From contig NZ_WKKE01000011.1 in assembly GCF_009674775.1 (NCBI RefSeq), positions 62,001-126,000 of the forward strand: a stretch of DNA of 64,000 nucleotides, written 5' to 3'. The translations under genes and the position numbers were made by a program. This document shows, piece after piece, positions 51,254-58,951 of the stretch. Source of the DNA: Flavobacterium sp. LC2016-23. GTDB taxonomy: Bacteria; Bacteroidota; Bacteroidia; Flavobacteriales; Flavobacteriaceae. The notes under the pieces are model-generated. The model saw nothing but the letters and a program-made list of their open reading frames with translations. It had not been told where the DNA came from and ran no database searches. Positions within the stretch are counted from its first letter, which is position 1. The number at the start of each line of letters is the position of its first letter.

Positions 51254-51468
51254 TTTTTTGCAATTTCTCTGGCTTCCTCTTCAGTATAGACATTCCCTTT
51301 TTTAATGTTTTCCAAAGCATTTTCAATGTCTAAATTATACGTTGCATCAGAATCAACAGTAGAGTTGTTGATGGATTGTAAAAGATGTTTCATTTTTTCT
51401 ACAAAAGAGGGATCTTTTACTTTATCAATTTCCTGATGAATCCAGTTTAATTCTGCTTGAATATCCAT
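51238..51468 (-). CDS. Antitoxin of the ParE/RelE-like module
   Basis: A 76-residue acidic/basic protein, MDIQAELNWIHQEIDKVKDP... ending YTEEEAREIAKKWGRK. It precedes and overlaps the toxin gene by 16 nt, the typical arrangement of a type II antitoxin. The C-terminal helix would cover the toxin; a DNA-binding N-terminal fold is not clear to me. Autoregulation is likely but no operator was found. Confidence 0.8.
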   Translation of the reverse strand: MDIQAELNWIHQEIDKVKDPSFVEKMKHLLQSINNSTVDSDATYNLDIENALENIKKGNVYTEEEAREIAKKWGRK

Positions 51469-51495
51469 AATTGTGAATTTTAGTAAAGATACAAA

Positions 51496-51717
51496 TTAGT
51501 CATTAAACAACCCTCTCATCATGGTTTTCAATCCGTAAAAAATTAAAAACATAGCACTCAGACAAGCCACAATTCCGATTCCTAAAACCAGATAGTGCCA
51601 GTTGGTATGCTGATTCATAAACGCATTATAAATCAGGGAGGGACCAATAAACAAAAGAGGTAACGACCCCGTTAAATATCTGACGCCTTTTCCCAGTAAT
51701 TCTTTATTTGTTGCCAT
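51496..51717 (-). CDS. DUF6095-like small membrane protein
   Basis: A 73-residue protein with two hydrophobic helices (YLTGSLPLLFIGPSLIYNAF and LVLGIGIVACLSAMFLIFYGL) connected by NQHTNWHY, ending KTMMRGLFND. This matches DUF6095 of Flavobacteriia as I recall it. Function unknown. 28 nt before the antitoxin gene, same direction. Confidence 0.7.
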   Translation of the reverse strand: MATNKELLGKGVRYLTGSLPLLFIGPSLIYNAFMNQHTNWHYLVLGIGIVACLSAMFLIFYGLKTMMRGLFND

Positions 51718-51781
51718 TTTTTTGTTGTTTCAGGTTTCAAGTTTCAGGTTTGCGAACTTTGCTCTTCGTTAAAACAGTTCG

Positions 51782-52594
51782 TTATAAATTATAATTGTCA
51801 ACGGCTTTTCGAACACTACCGTGTTTTTTCAGCAGATCAGAGGCTTCTTCATAGGAAACCGGAATTTCTCCCATAATCATCTTCACACCGCGATCGACCA
51901 ATTTGACATTGCTTAACTGCATATCGACCATTTTGTTGCCTTTTACTTTTCCAAGCTGAATCATGGCTGCAGTCGAAATCATATTTAAAACTAATTTCTG
52001 GGCTGTTCCGGCTTTCATTCTGGAGCTTCCGGTAACAAATTCCGGTCCAACGACAACATCAATAGGAAACTGCGCTGTTAAAGACAAGGGGCTTCCCGCA
52101 TTACAGCTAATCGATCCCGTAACAATATTATGCTGATTACAGCTTTCCAGTCCTCCAATAACATAAGGAGTAGTTCCGGAAGCTGCGATACCTATAACAA
52201 TGTCGTTTTTGTCAATATTATGGGCCTGTAAATCAATCCAGGCTTGTGTGGCATTGTCTTCGGCATTTTCTACTGCACGACGAATGGCTGTGTCGCCACC
52301 TGCAATGATTCCGTTTACGAGATCAAACGGAACTCCGAAAGTCGGAGGACACTCAGAGGCATCCACAACACCCAGACGTCCCGAGGTTCCGGCACCGATA
52401 TAAAATAATCGTCCGCCTAGTTTTAACTGGTTTACCACCTGTGCTACAAGGGCTTCAATTTGTGGTAAAGCTTTTTCTACGGCATGCGGAACGGTTTTGT
52501 CTTCGTTATTGATATTGGTAAGCAGTTCGTGAACGGACATTTTTTCTAAATGTTCGTATTTGGATGCCTGTTCTGTGGTTTTAGTAAAAGTCAT
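51782..52594 (-). CDS. murQ: N-acetylmuramic acid 6-phosphate etherase
   Basis: A 270-residue SIS-domain enzyme that splits the lactyl ether of MurNAc-6-phosphate in peptidoglycan recycling. RLFYIGAGTSGRLGVVDASE (about 62-81) with ECPPTFG contains the catalytic Glu; IGIAASGTTPYVIGGL and GSISCNAGSPLS bind the sugar phosphate; GSSRMKAGTAQKLVLNMIST is typical. Slightly shorter than E. coli MurQ (298) because the C-terminal UBA-like part is reduced. No murK/murP or anhydro-MurNAc kinase is in the window. The structured element at 52686-52802 lies upstream. Confidence 0.95.
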   Translation of the reverse strand: MTFTKTTEQASKYEHLEKMSVHELLTNINNEDKTVPHAVEKALPQIEALVAQVVNQLKLGGRLFYIGAGTSGRLGVVDASECPPTFGVPFDLVNGIIAGGDTAIRRAVENAEDNATQAWIDLQAHNIDKNDIVIGIAASGTTPYVIGGLESCNQHNIVTGSISCNAGSPLSLTAQFPIDVVVGPEFVTGSSRMKAGTAQKLVLNMISTAAMIQLGKVKGNKMVDMQLSNVKLVDRGVKMIMGEIPVSYEEASDLLKKHGSVRKAVDNYNL

Positions 52595-52685
52595 TGTGTT
52601 TTTCGGGTTGTGAGTTGCAAGGTCTCAAAGTTACAAAGTTTTAAGGCTTATACCAATGAAATATGCAGGAACGAAGGAGTTTTTT

Positions 52686-52802
52686 GCGTGAGGGATAGAA
52701 GCTGTCCGCCACGGCGGAGCGGATAGCCCGACCGCATTTACTAAAGGCGCATTCTAAGCGGTTTGTTACATGGCGCCTTTAGTAAATGGGGGCACGCCCT
52801 CA
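52686..52802. ncRNA. Structured intergenic element 1 (candidate RNA or palindromic repeat)
   Basis: Three nested or competing helices: GCGTG (52686-52690) with CACGC (52793-52797), or instead TGAGGG (52689-52694) with CCCTCA (52797-52802); TCCGC/GCGGA (52705-52718) with loop CACG; and a perfect 16-bp stem CATTTACTAAAGGCGC (52735-52750) with GCGCCTTTAGTAAATG (52773-52788). The flanks read GAGGGATAGAAGC and GGATAGCCCG. I recall sequences of this form repeated in flavobacterial intergenic regions but know no name for them. It lies between murQ and the ZIP gene, both on the minus strand. Confidence 0.6.
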
Positions 52803-53471
52803 TTATAAGAAAAAGGCGAGAACGATTCCGATTACAATCATGGATACTTTGGCAACATTAAACTTATGTCCTTCACTGCTTTCAAAAATAATGGTAGAGG
52901 AAATATGAAATAAGATTCCGATTACGATGGCGGTAATCTCGGTGTAATAGTCGTTTAAAACAGGCAGATAATCCGATGCGATTGTGCCCAGCGGAGTCAT
53001 AACAGCAAAGGTAAGCATGAAAACAAAAATGGCTTTCTTGTCTAAACTTGCGTTGATGAAAAATGTCGTTAAGATAATCGCAATCGGCAAGTGGTGTATC
53101 GCAATTCCGAGGGCTAAATCGTGATGATGACTCACAGGAAAACCTTCGAGGAAGGCGTGAATACACAAACTGATAAAAAGCAGCCACGGAATCTGGGACA
53201 TTTGTGCATGGCCATGTACATGACCGTGTTCAGCTCCTTTGGAGAAAAATTCAAGAATGATCTGGAATAAAATCCCGATCATTATAAAGAGTCCGATAAG
53301 GTGATTGTGAGATTCGTAAACTTCCGGCAACAAATGCATTACCGTCAGGGATAATAAAAAGGAACCACTAAAAGCTAATAAAAGTTTTAGATTGGTTTTG
53401 CTCTTTGGTTTTAAAAACAAAGCTACAAGATAACCTAAAAGTACAGAAAATAAAGGTAATAAATAGTTCAT
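52803..53471 (-). CDS. ZIP-family metal transporter
   Basis: A 222-residue polytopic protein with about seven hydrophobic helices. The transport motif LALGIAIHHLPIAIILTTFF (about 130-149) and LCIHAFLEGFPVSHHHD (about 105-121), with His/Glu, form the metal path. A His-rich loop follows helix 3 (GAEHGHVHGHAQMS), a typical zinc sensor loop. It imports zinc or another divalent metal. Its stop overlaps the base of the structured element. No zinc-responsive (Zur) box was recognised upstream. Confidence 0.92.
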   Translation of the reverse strand: MNYLLPLFSVLLGYLVALFLKPKSKTNLKLLLAFSGSFLLSLTVMHLLPEVYESHNHLIGLFIMIGILFQIILEFFSKGAEHGHVHGHAQMSQIPWLLFISLCIHAFLEGFPVSHHHDLALGIAIHHLPIAIILTTFFINASLDKKAIFVFMLTFAVMTPLGTIASDYLPVLNDYYTEITAIVIGILFHISSTIIFESSEGHKFNVAKVSMIVIGIVLAFFL

Positions 53472-53556
53472 TTGTATTTTGTTTAATCGGTGATTCGTTT
53501 CATCGTTCGATTGTTTTTTTGTCTAAGCGAATAAACGGTTAAACAACAAAACAATT

Positions 53557-54321
53557 TTATTTAAAAATCATGATTAATCGTTCGCTTTCGGTTTTATGGA
53601 ATTTTTTGAGTTTGTAATCCCCAAAAATATCCAGCAGGAAAATACCGGCTTCGGCCATTAGGTCTTCAAAATCTTTTAGTGTCAGGGCTTTTACTTTTTC
53701 GGTGAAATGAAACTGCCTTCCCTGATCTTCAAAATCTATTTCTTTAATAATATGGCCGTCTTCCACATATCTTTTGATTTTAAAATCGATACCATCAACG
53801 GTTTTTACTTCCTCCGGCACCAGCGTTTCAATCACCTGATTTACGTTCATAAAGTCAATTACGGCAAAACCATATTCGGACAAGCTGTCTTTGATGGCTT
53901 TCAGGGTGGTAAGATTGTCTTCGTCGCTTTCGAAATAACCAAAACTGGTAAACAAATTGAATATCGCATCAAATTTTTCTTCGAACGGTTCACGCATATC
54001 GTGTACCTTAAAATGAAGTGTTTCGTTACTGTTTTTACTCGCTTCAGCAATGCTGTTCTCCGATAAATCGGCGCCCAGGACATTAAACCCCAATTGATTT
54101 AAATAAATCGAATGGCGTCCTTTTCCGCAGGCAAGATCCAGTACTTTTGCTTTTTCGGGCAAGTTCAGATAATGGGTCAGGTTATCCATAAAAATCTGGG
54201 CTTCCCTGTAGTTTCTGTCCTTATAAAGAATGTGATAATAGGGAGTGTCAAACCATGAAGTAAACCAATTTTCGGTGTTACGTTCCTGATTCGGTGTTGA
54301 GGAGTTCGATGCGTCAGACAT
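53557..54321 (-). CDS. Class I SAM-dependent methyltransferase
   Basis: A 254-residue methyltransferase with VLDLACGKGRHSIYLNQLGF (about 60-79, motif I), NVLGADLSENSIAEASK (motif II), HDMREPFEEKFDAIFNLFTSFGYFES (motifs III/IV). The LACGKGRHS form and the NLFTSFGYFE segment are shared by a group of small-molecule methyltransferases of unknown substrate. It is divergent from the RNA methyltransferase gene at 54481. Confidence 0.85.
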   Translation of the reverse strand: MSDASNSSTPNQERNTENWFTSWFDTPYYHILYKDRNYREAQIFMDNLTHYLNLPEKAKVLDLACGKGRHSIYLNQLGFNVLGADLSENSIAEASKNSNETLHFKVHDMREPFEEKFDAIFNLFTSFGYFESDEDNLTTLKAIKDSLSEYGFAVIDFMNVNQVIETLVPEEVKTVDGIDFKIKRYVEDGHIIKEIDFEDQGRQFHFTEKVKALTLKDFEDLMAEAGIFLLDIFGDYKLKKFHKTESERLIMIFK

Positions 54322-54480
54322 TTATTCTATTTCAATTAATTCAAAGTCCCGCAAATTTAGTGTATTTTTGCCGAAAAATAACTATTTCGCAACGATACCT
54401 CATGAATCGTTGTGTTTAAGGGAACGTTTTTATTGCAGATTCGGTTTTGATCGGAAATCTGTTTTAATTCAAATAAGAAA

Positions 54481-55644
54481 ATGGAAGAAAATTTTAGAAT
54501 GATAGCCAAATGTTTTTTTGGTTTTGAAGAAATATTAGAGAATGAATTGCGCGCGCTGGGTGCTCAGGATGTAGAAAAAGGAGTGCGAATGGTAAGCTTT
54601 AAAGGCGATAAAGGGTTTATGTACAAAGCCAATTTATCGTTGCGTACGGCGCTTAAAGTTTTAAAACCGATTTATTCTTTCAGAGCCAACAACGAGCAGG
54701 CGCTTTACAAAGGAATTTCAGGCGTAAACTGGTCTAAATTGCTAAACGCCAATCAGACTTTCGTAATTGATGCTACCGTGCATTCGACTTATTTTAACCA
54801 TTCCGAGTTTGTTTCCCAGAAATGTAAAGATGCAATTGTAGATCAGTTCAGGGAAAGAACAGGACAGCGTCCGAGTATTGATAAAGCGTTTCCGGATTTA
54901 AGGATTAACATTCATATTGATAAAGACCAGGTTTCGGTTGCTTTGGATACTTCCGGAAATTCACTGCATCAGCGTGGTTATAGGACAGCGACCAATATTG
55001 CCCCGATTAACGAAGTTCTGGCCGCAGGAATTTTATTGTTATCAGGCTGGGAAGGGCAGAGCCATTTTCTGGATCCAATGTGCGGATCAGGTACTTTTCT
55101 CGCAGAAGCAGCTATGATTGCCTGCAATATCCCGGCAAATATTAACCGTAAGGAATTTGCATTTGAGAAATGGAAAGACTGGGACAATGATTTGTTTGAT
55201 CAGATTGTAAACAGCCTGATGAAAAAGACAAAGGAATTTCATTATACCATAAAAGGTTTTGATAAAGCACCAAGTGCCGTAAACAAAGCCAAAGATAATA
55301 TAAAGAATGCCAATCTGGAGGATTATGTTACGGTTTCTGAAAACAACTTTTTTGAAAGCGAAAAAGCGGTAGAAGGAAAGCTGCACATGGTTTTCAATCC
55401 GCCTTATGATGAACGTCTGGACATTCACATGGAAGAGTTTTACAAAAATATTGGAGATACTTTAAAGAAAAGCTATCCGGGAACGAATGCCTGGTTTATC
55501 ACGGCAAATCTTGAAGCCTTGAAATTCGTAGGTTTGAAACCTTCCAGAAAAATCAAACTTTTCAACGCAAGTTTAGAAGCCCGTCTGGTTAAATATGAGA
55601 TGTACGAGGGAAGTAAGAGAACGAAGTTTCAGGTTTCTGAGTAA
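54481..55644 (+). CDS. THUMP-domain RNA methyltransferase, RlmL N-terminal-half type (23S rRNA m2G)
   Basis: A 387-residue protein that matches the RlmL N-terminal half/YpsC family: a ferredoxin-like N-terminus (MIAKCFFGFEEILENELRAL), a THUMP domain (about 55-150), then the methyltransferase domain with FLDPMCGSGTFLAEAA motif I and MVFNPPYDERLD, an NPPY motif IV for N2-guanine or N6-adenine methylation. This family usually makes m2G2445 or a related mark on 23S rRNA. The RlmK half is absent. Leader AT-rich; single gene. Confidence 0.9.
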   Translation: MEENFRMIAKCFFGFEEILENELRALGAQDVEKGVRMVSFKGDKGFMYKANLSLRTALKVLKPIYSFRANNEQALYKGISGVNWSKLLNANQTFVIDATVHSTYFNHSEFVSQKCKDAIVDQFRERTGQRPSIDKAFPDLRINIHIDKDQVSVALDTSGNSLHQRGYRTATNIAPINEVLAAGILLLSGWEGQSHFLDPMCGSGTFLAEAAMIACNIPANINRKEFAFEKWKDWDNDLFDQIVNSLMKKTKEFHYTIKGFDKAPSAVNKAKDNIKNANLEDYVTVSENNFFESEKAVEGKLHMVFNPPYDERLDIHMEEFYKNIGDTLKKSYPGTNAWFITANLEALKFVGLKPSRKIKLFNASLEARLVKYEMYEGSKRTKFQVSE

Positions 55645-55647
55645 AGA

Positions 55648-55778
55648 TTCTAAGTAGCTAAGATTCTAAGTTGCTTAGAAATTGGCTAAAAATAAATTAT
55701 AATTTTAGGTTCAGGAAGCTAAGTTTCAAAAGGGAAAACCTCAGTAACTTAGAACCTCAGAACCTTAGCAACTTAAAA
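55648..55778. repeat. CTAAG-repeat arms
   Basis: GATTCTAAGTAGCTAAGATT then CTAAGTTGCTTAG, and on the right CTCAGTAACTTAGAACCTCA then GAACCTTAGCAACTTA, form an inverted repeat. Units are 8 bp as at 13783-13909, but the inner hairpin is poor (only TTCAGGAAGCTAAGTTTC). Confidence 0.7.
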
Positions 55779-55783
55779 AAAAA

Positions 55784-56023
55784 ATGACAAAACTACAAGT
55801 AAGAGGTTTTTTATATCAGTTAGGATGTTTCGCTATTTTATTTATAGCAGGAAGATATTTGGTAGCTACCTACACAGGATTAACGGGACTTTGGATTCCG
55901 ATGACGGCTTTTATTGCTGCCACTTTGATTTCGCCTAAGTTTCAGGCCGTGAAAACCAAAGACGGTGAAAAACTATTTATGAAATGGATTTTTATAAAAG
56001 GGATCAGGGAAATAGGTTCTTAA
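55784..56023 (+). CDS. Small membrane protein of unknown function
   Basis: A 79-residue protein with two hydrophobic segments (FLYQLGCFAILFIAGRYLVATY and LWIPMTAFIAATLISPKF) and a charged C-terminus (VKTKDGEKLFMKWIFIKGI). Its natural terminator was split by the IS3 element (see 56024). Function unknown. Confidence 0.7.
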   Translation: MTKLQVRGFLYQLGCFAILFIAGRYLVATYTGLTGLWIPMTAFIAATLISPKFQAVKTKDGEKLFMKWIFIKGIREIGS

Positions 56024-56105
56024 GAGGTGCTAAGGTGCTGAGAGGCTAAGGCTCTAAGGTTAAAAAAACTTTTAAACAATTATAAAAATAAAAGCCACAA
56101 ATTCA
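56024..56105. repeat. Left half of the CTAAG-arm/terminator split by the IS element
   Basis: Left arm GAGGTGCTAAGGTGCTGAGA then GGCTAAGG (56025-56059), then the left stem half AAAATAAAAGCCACAAATTCA ending at 56105. The right half is at 57544-57618. Without the IS these form a perfect 21-bp stem with an A-only loop. Confidence 0.85.
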
Positions 56106-56114
56106 AAATGAACA

Positions 56115-56152
56115 TGCCCCAAAAAGTTAGACACTATTTGGGGCATTTTTTT
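56115..56152 (+). terminator. Terminator inside the left end of the IS
   Basis: TGCCCCAAA (56115-56123) pairs with TTTGGGGCA (56137-56145), followed by T7. It overlaps the inverted repeat and lies just before the orfA start, so it should stop transcription entering from the host gene. Confidence 0.8.
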
Positions 56153-56671
56153 ATGGAAAGAAAAGCAAAGTATGACTATGCATTTAAGTTAGAATGTGTA
56201 GAATTGGTTTTAAAGAAACATTATTCAGATGGATATGTTTCAAAATTAAAACAGACTGCAAGATGGAATATTCGTAAGTGGGTCAGTTTTTATAAGGCAT
56301 ATGGTAAAATTGGTTTATTGCCACGAATCAATCAAAACTATTCAGCCGAATTTAAACTAAAAGTACTTAATAGCATACAAAAAGAATCTCTTTCCTTGAT
56401 GCAGTCTGGCATAAGATTTAATATTCCCAATATGTCCATAATTTTAAAATGGAAAAAAGATTTTGCTAACTTTGGGCTAGCAGCATTACAACCAAAACAA
56501 AGAGGCAGACCCATATCGATGAGTGATAATAAAGGCAAAAAACGCAAATCAGACAAACTCCTTACAAGAGAGCAAGAACTGCTTAAAGAAAACGAAAGAC
56601 TTCGCTGTGAGAATGAATTGCTAAAAAAGCTTCAAGCCTTAATTCAAGCCAGGAAAAATCCAAAGCCATAA
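56153..56671 (+). CDS. IS3 transposase OrfA
   Basis: 172 residues from the ATG at 56153. N-terminal HTH: YDYAFKLECVELVLKKHYSD... ARWNIRKWVSFYKAYG, then a second HTH (YSAEFKLKVLNSIQKESLSL... NMSIILKWKKDFANFG), and a leucine-zipper-like C-terminus (LLKENERLRCENELLKKLQALI). It binds the inverted repeats and dimerises; the first part of the OrfAB fusion. Starts earlier in frame lie within the inverted repeat and terminator and are rejected. Confidence 0.9.
   Translation: MERKAKYDYAFKLECVELVLKKHYSDGYVSKLKQTARWNIRKWVSFYKAYGKIGLLPRINQNYSAEFKLKVLNSIQKESLSLMQSGIRFNIPNMSIILKWKKDFANFGLAALQPKQRGRPISMSDNKGKKRKSDKLLTREQELLKENERLRCENELLKKLQALIQARKNPKP
56623..56629 (+). other. -1 programmed ribosomal frameshift site (A AAA AAG)
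   Basis: A AAA AAG with codons AAA AAG in the orfA frame. After a -1 shift the new frame reads KASSLNSSQEKSKAINELRH and continues into orfB without a stop, giving OrfAB. Confidence 0.85.
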
Positions 56672-56694
56672 ACGAATTAAGGCATAAATTTGGT

Positions 56695-57504
56695 TTGGAA
56701 TTACTTCTGGACCTAGCAAATATGGCGCGCAGCAGTTTTTATTATCATCAAAAACAAAGTAAATCACCTGATAAATATAAAGAAACTAAAGAACTGATTA
56801 AAGCCATTTATCAAAAGCATAAAGGACGCTATGGCTATAGAAGGATAACCGATGAACTGCAAAACAGTGGGGTGCTTATCAATCATAAAACAGTTCTCAG
56901 ATTAATGAATCTATTAGGGCTGAAAAGTGTTATTAGAGTAAAAAAATATAAATCTTACAAAGGTGAAAATGGTAAAATAGCTCCAAATATACTGGAACGA
57001 AATTTTAGGGCACAAGCTCCAAATCAAAAATGGGCAACCGATATAACAGAGTTTAACGTAGGGGGAAAAAAATTATATTTATCACCAATAATTGACTTGT
57101 TTAATCAAGAAATAATCAGCTATGAAGTTACGGAGAGACCAGTGTTCAATCAAGTGGTTATGATGCTGAGAAAAGCCTTTAGAAAAATACCAAACAATAC
57201 AAATTTGATACTTCATTCTGACCAAGGCTGGCAATACCAAATGAAACATTACCAACATTTATTGGAACAAAAAGGAATCAAACAAAGTATGTCAAGAAAA
57301 GGAAACTGTTTGGATAATGCAATTATTGAAAACTTCTTTGGAATATTAAAATCTGAAATGTTTTATACTCAAAAATTCAAATCAATAGAACAATTAAAAA
57401 AAGAAATTAATAGATATATAATCTATTACAATAACGAAAGAATTAAATCAAATTTAAACAAAATGAGCCCGATAAAATATCGAGCTCATTATTATCAAAC
57501 TTAA
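56695..57504 (+). CDS. IS3 transposase OrfB (catalytic part)
   Basis: About 269 residues, frame -1 relative to orfA. HTH_21 (GRYGYRRITDELQNSGVLIN, about 45-64), then the DDE core of rve type: D116 in QKWATDITEF, D176 in LHSDQGWQY and E212 in CLDNAIIENFFGILKSE, with 35 residues between the last two, as in the IS3 family. It is normally made as the OrfAB fusion; the position 56695 is the first TTG in frame and not necessarily a real start. The catalytic triad is complete. Confidence 0.92.
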   Translation: MELLLDLANMARSSFYYHQKQSKSPDKYKETKELIKAIYQKHKGRYGYRRITDELQNSGVLINHKTVLRLMNLLGLKSVIRVKKYKSYKGENGKIAPNILERNFRAQAPNQKWATDITEFNVGGKKLYLSPIIDLFNQEIISYEVTERPVFNQVVMMLRKAFRKIPNNTNLILHSDQGWQYQMKHYQHLLEQKGIKQSMSRKGNCLDNAIIENFFGILKSEMFYTQKFKSIEQLKKEINRYIIYYNNERIKSNLNKMSPIKYRAHYYQT

Positions 57505-57543
57505 TTATAAATTTGTCTAAACTTTTGGGTGCAGTCTAAAAAA

Positions 57544-57618
57544 TGAATTTGTGGCTTTTATTTTGTTTTTTACCCAATAAGAAACCTCAGAACCTTAGCA
57601 CCTTAGAGCCTCAGCAGC
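57544..57618. repeat. Right half of the CTAAG-arm/terminator split by the IS element
   Basis: TGAATTTGTGGCTTTTATTTT (57544-57564) is the exact complement of 56085-56105. The right arm ACCTCAGAACCTTAGCACCT then TAGAGCCTCAGC follows to 57616. Confidence 0.85.
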
Positions 57619-57630
57619 TTTAAAAAAAAA

Positions 57631-58440
57631 CTACTTCTTTGGAGATACATTTTTTAGTTCAGGAACAATCACTTTTTTCTTGTAAAGCGGAATAAAGTAG
57701 GAAACAGTATAATTAAAGCCTACTCCGAAATTTCCGTCATAAGTTCTGTTGAAACCGGGAATATAAAGGTTTTCGAAATTTCCGGGTTCTTTATTGCTTA
57801 CTAAAAGCTTTAACTGAACTCCGAAACCTACGAAGACGTTATTGAAAACCTTTGCCTTCAGGCCCATGACAACTTCAAGCCAGGCTGCTGTAAGACCATT
57901 GTATTTTTCTCCTGAAACAACAGGAGTCTGCTGTCCCCAGTACGGATTTGCATTATAAATTTTATAGGTATTCAATTGCTGGCTAAAAGTACTAAAACCG
58001 CCTCGTAAACCTATAGTAATAAGGTTTTCCATGTCCAGCCAGTTCTGGTAGGTATTGTAATCAAAACCTCCTTTTATGTAGGTTCCTGTTGCTGTTGAGT
58101 TTAATCGGTCATCATCTGTGGTTTTATCTTCGAAACCAAGTTCTGCAGCCAGATAGTACTTTTTCGTTAAACGAAAATCTCCCACAAATTCTACTCCTTT
58201 ATAATCTTTGTCATAAAAACCGCGTGTCAGTTTGTACAAATCAACACCAACGCGAAGTCCGTACCGGTTTGTTTTGGGAAGTATCGTATCTGTGATGGCT
58301 TCCTGAGCCATTGGTTTTTGAATTTCTGCTTTTTGTTTTTCCGGAACAGTTTCTTTTGTTTTTGTCGTTTCCTGAGCGTGAACCAAAAACATTGAAAACA
58401 ATAGAGGAATACTAAAAAAATACTTTAACATGTGTTTCAT
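57631..58440 (-). CDS. DUF6048-like outer-membrane-associated protein
   Basis: A 269-residue exported protein starting MKHMLKYFFSIPLLFSMFLV with cleavage probably after VHA (QETTK...). The mature part is beta-rich with alternating aromatic residues (RYGLRVGVDLYKL, YYLAAELGFEDK, GIGVGFNYTVSYFIPL-type), suggesting an outer-membrane barrel. It matches DUF6048 as I recall it. The gene overlaps the DUF6452 gene by 29 nt, so both are translated together; it is last in the rlmD operon. Function unknown. Confidence 0.78.
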   Translation of the reverse strand: MKHMLKYFFSIPLLFSMFLVHAQETTKTKETVPEKQKAEIQKPMAQEAITDTILPKTNRYGLRVGVDLYKLTRGFYDKDYKGVEFVGDFRLTKKYYLAAELGFEDKTTDDDRLNSTATGTYIKGGFDYNTYQNWLDMENLITIGLRGGFSTFSQQLNTYKIYNANPYWGQQTPVVSGEKYNGLTAAWLEVVMGLKAKVFNNVFVGFGVQLKLLVSNKEPGNFENLYIPGFNRTYDGNFGVGFNYTVSYFIPLYKKKVIVPELKNVSPKK

Positions 58441-58939
58441 TTTCGTATTCAATGTTAGGGTTTATGATAAAAATATCCTGCATCCATACTCCGTCTCCGG
58501 TAGGATCTGTTCTTTGAAAAGCACTTAGGTTAAAGATGGTTTTAAAGCCACAGGCTCTGGAAACATAAGAATTTTGACGGGAATAAACGAAATTTATTTC
58601 ATCAGAATTCACCAACGATGCATTAGAACTGCCATAATTGTTGATAAATGTATACGTTGTGGTATCGGCATCCGTTCTAAGAGGAATAGCAATCGAATCG
58701 CCGCTGGTTAAATATTTCGTATCATCTGTAGCGGTCTTATTAAAAACAATACTCTGTGCCTGATCCTTTCCGGTTACCCTAAGATTATTCACCCTTTTTC
58801 GTAAGGTTGAATTGTTTATATCGTAAAAAGTGATTACTAATCGTGGCGTTGTTGGGGTATCCGGATCACAAATATCATCTTTCTCACAACTGGACAGGCC
58901 AAATGCAAAAATTAATAAAAAAGAGATTATTTTTTTCAT
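58412..58939 (-). CDS. DUF6452-like lipoprotein
   Basis: A 175-residue lipoprotein: FAFGLSSCEKDDICDPDTPT, lipidated C18. The mature part fits DUF6452: TPRLVITFYDINNSTLRKRV and ACGFKTIFNLSAF with a conserved Cys, ending IIEYENETHVKVFF-like (NPNIEYENETHVKVFF). Function unknown. It starts 12 nt after rlmD and overlaps the DUF6048-like gene by 29 nt, a triplet I recall from many flavobacterial genomes. Confidence 0.8.
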   Translation of the reverse strand: MKKIISFLLIFAFGLSSCEKDDICDPDTPTTPRLVITFYDINNSTLRKRVNNLRVTGKDQAQSIVFNKTATDDTKYLTSGDSIAIPLRTDADTTTYTFINNYGSSNASLVNSDEINFVYSRQNSYVSRACGFKTIFNLSAFQRTDPTGDGVWMQDIFIINPNIEYENETHVKVFF

Positions 58940-58951
58940 GTCAAATTTTTG

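Larger units (their letters stand above)
56109..57538 (+). mobile_element. IS3-family insertion sequence, complete (about 1430 bp)
   Basis: Ends: left TGAACATGCCCCAAAAAGTT then AGACA at 56109; right end, read inwards on the minus strand, TAGACTGCACCCAAAAGTTT then AGACA from 57538. The two match over ~25 bp with several mismatches and fit the IS3 TG/CCCCAAAA pattern. Target duplication AAA (56106-56108 and 57539-57541). Contains orfA, orfB and an A AAA AAG slippery site. Both ORFs look intact, so the copy could be active. No second copy is in the window. Confidence 0.9.

Noticed and set aside
56108..56152. N-terminal extension of IS OrfA
   Set aside because: The frame would start in the inverted repeat and terminator of the IS; the ATG at 56153 gives the usual OrfA N-terminus.
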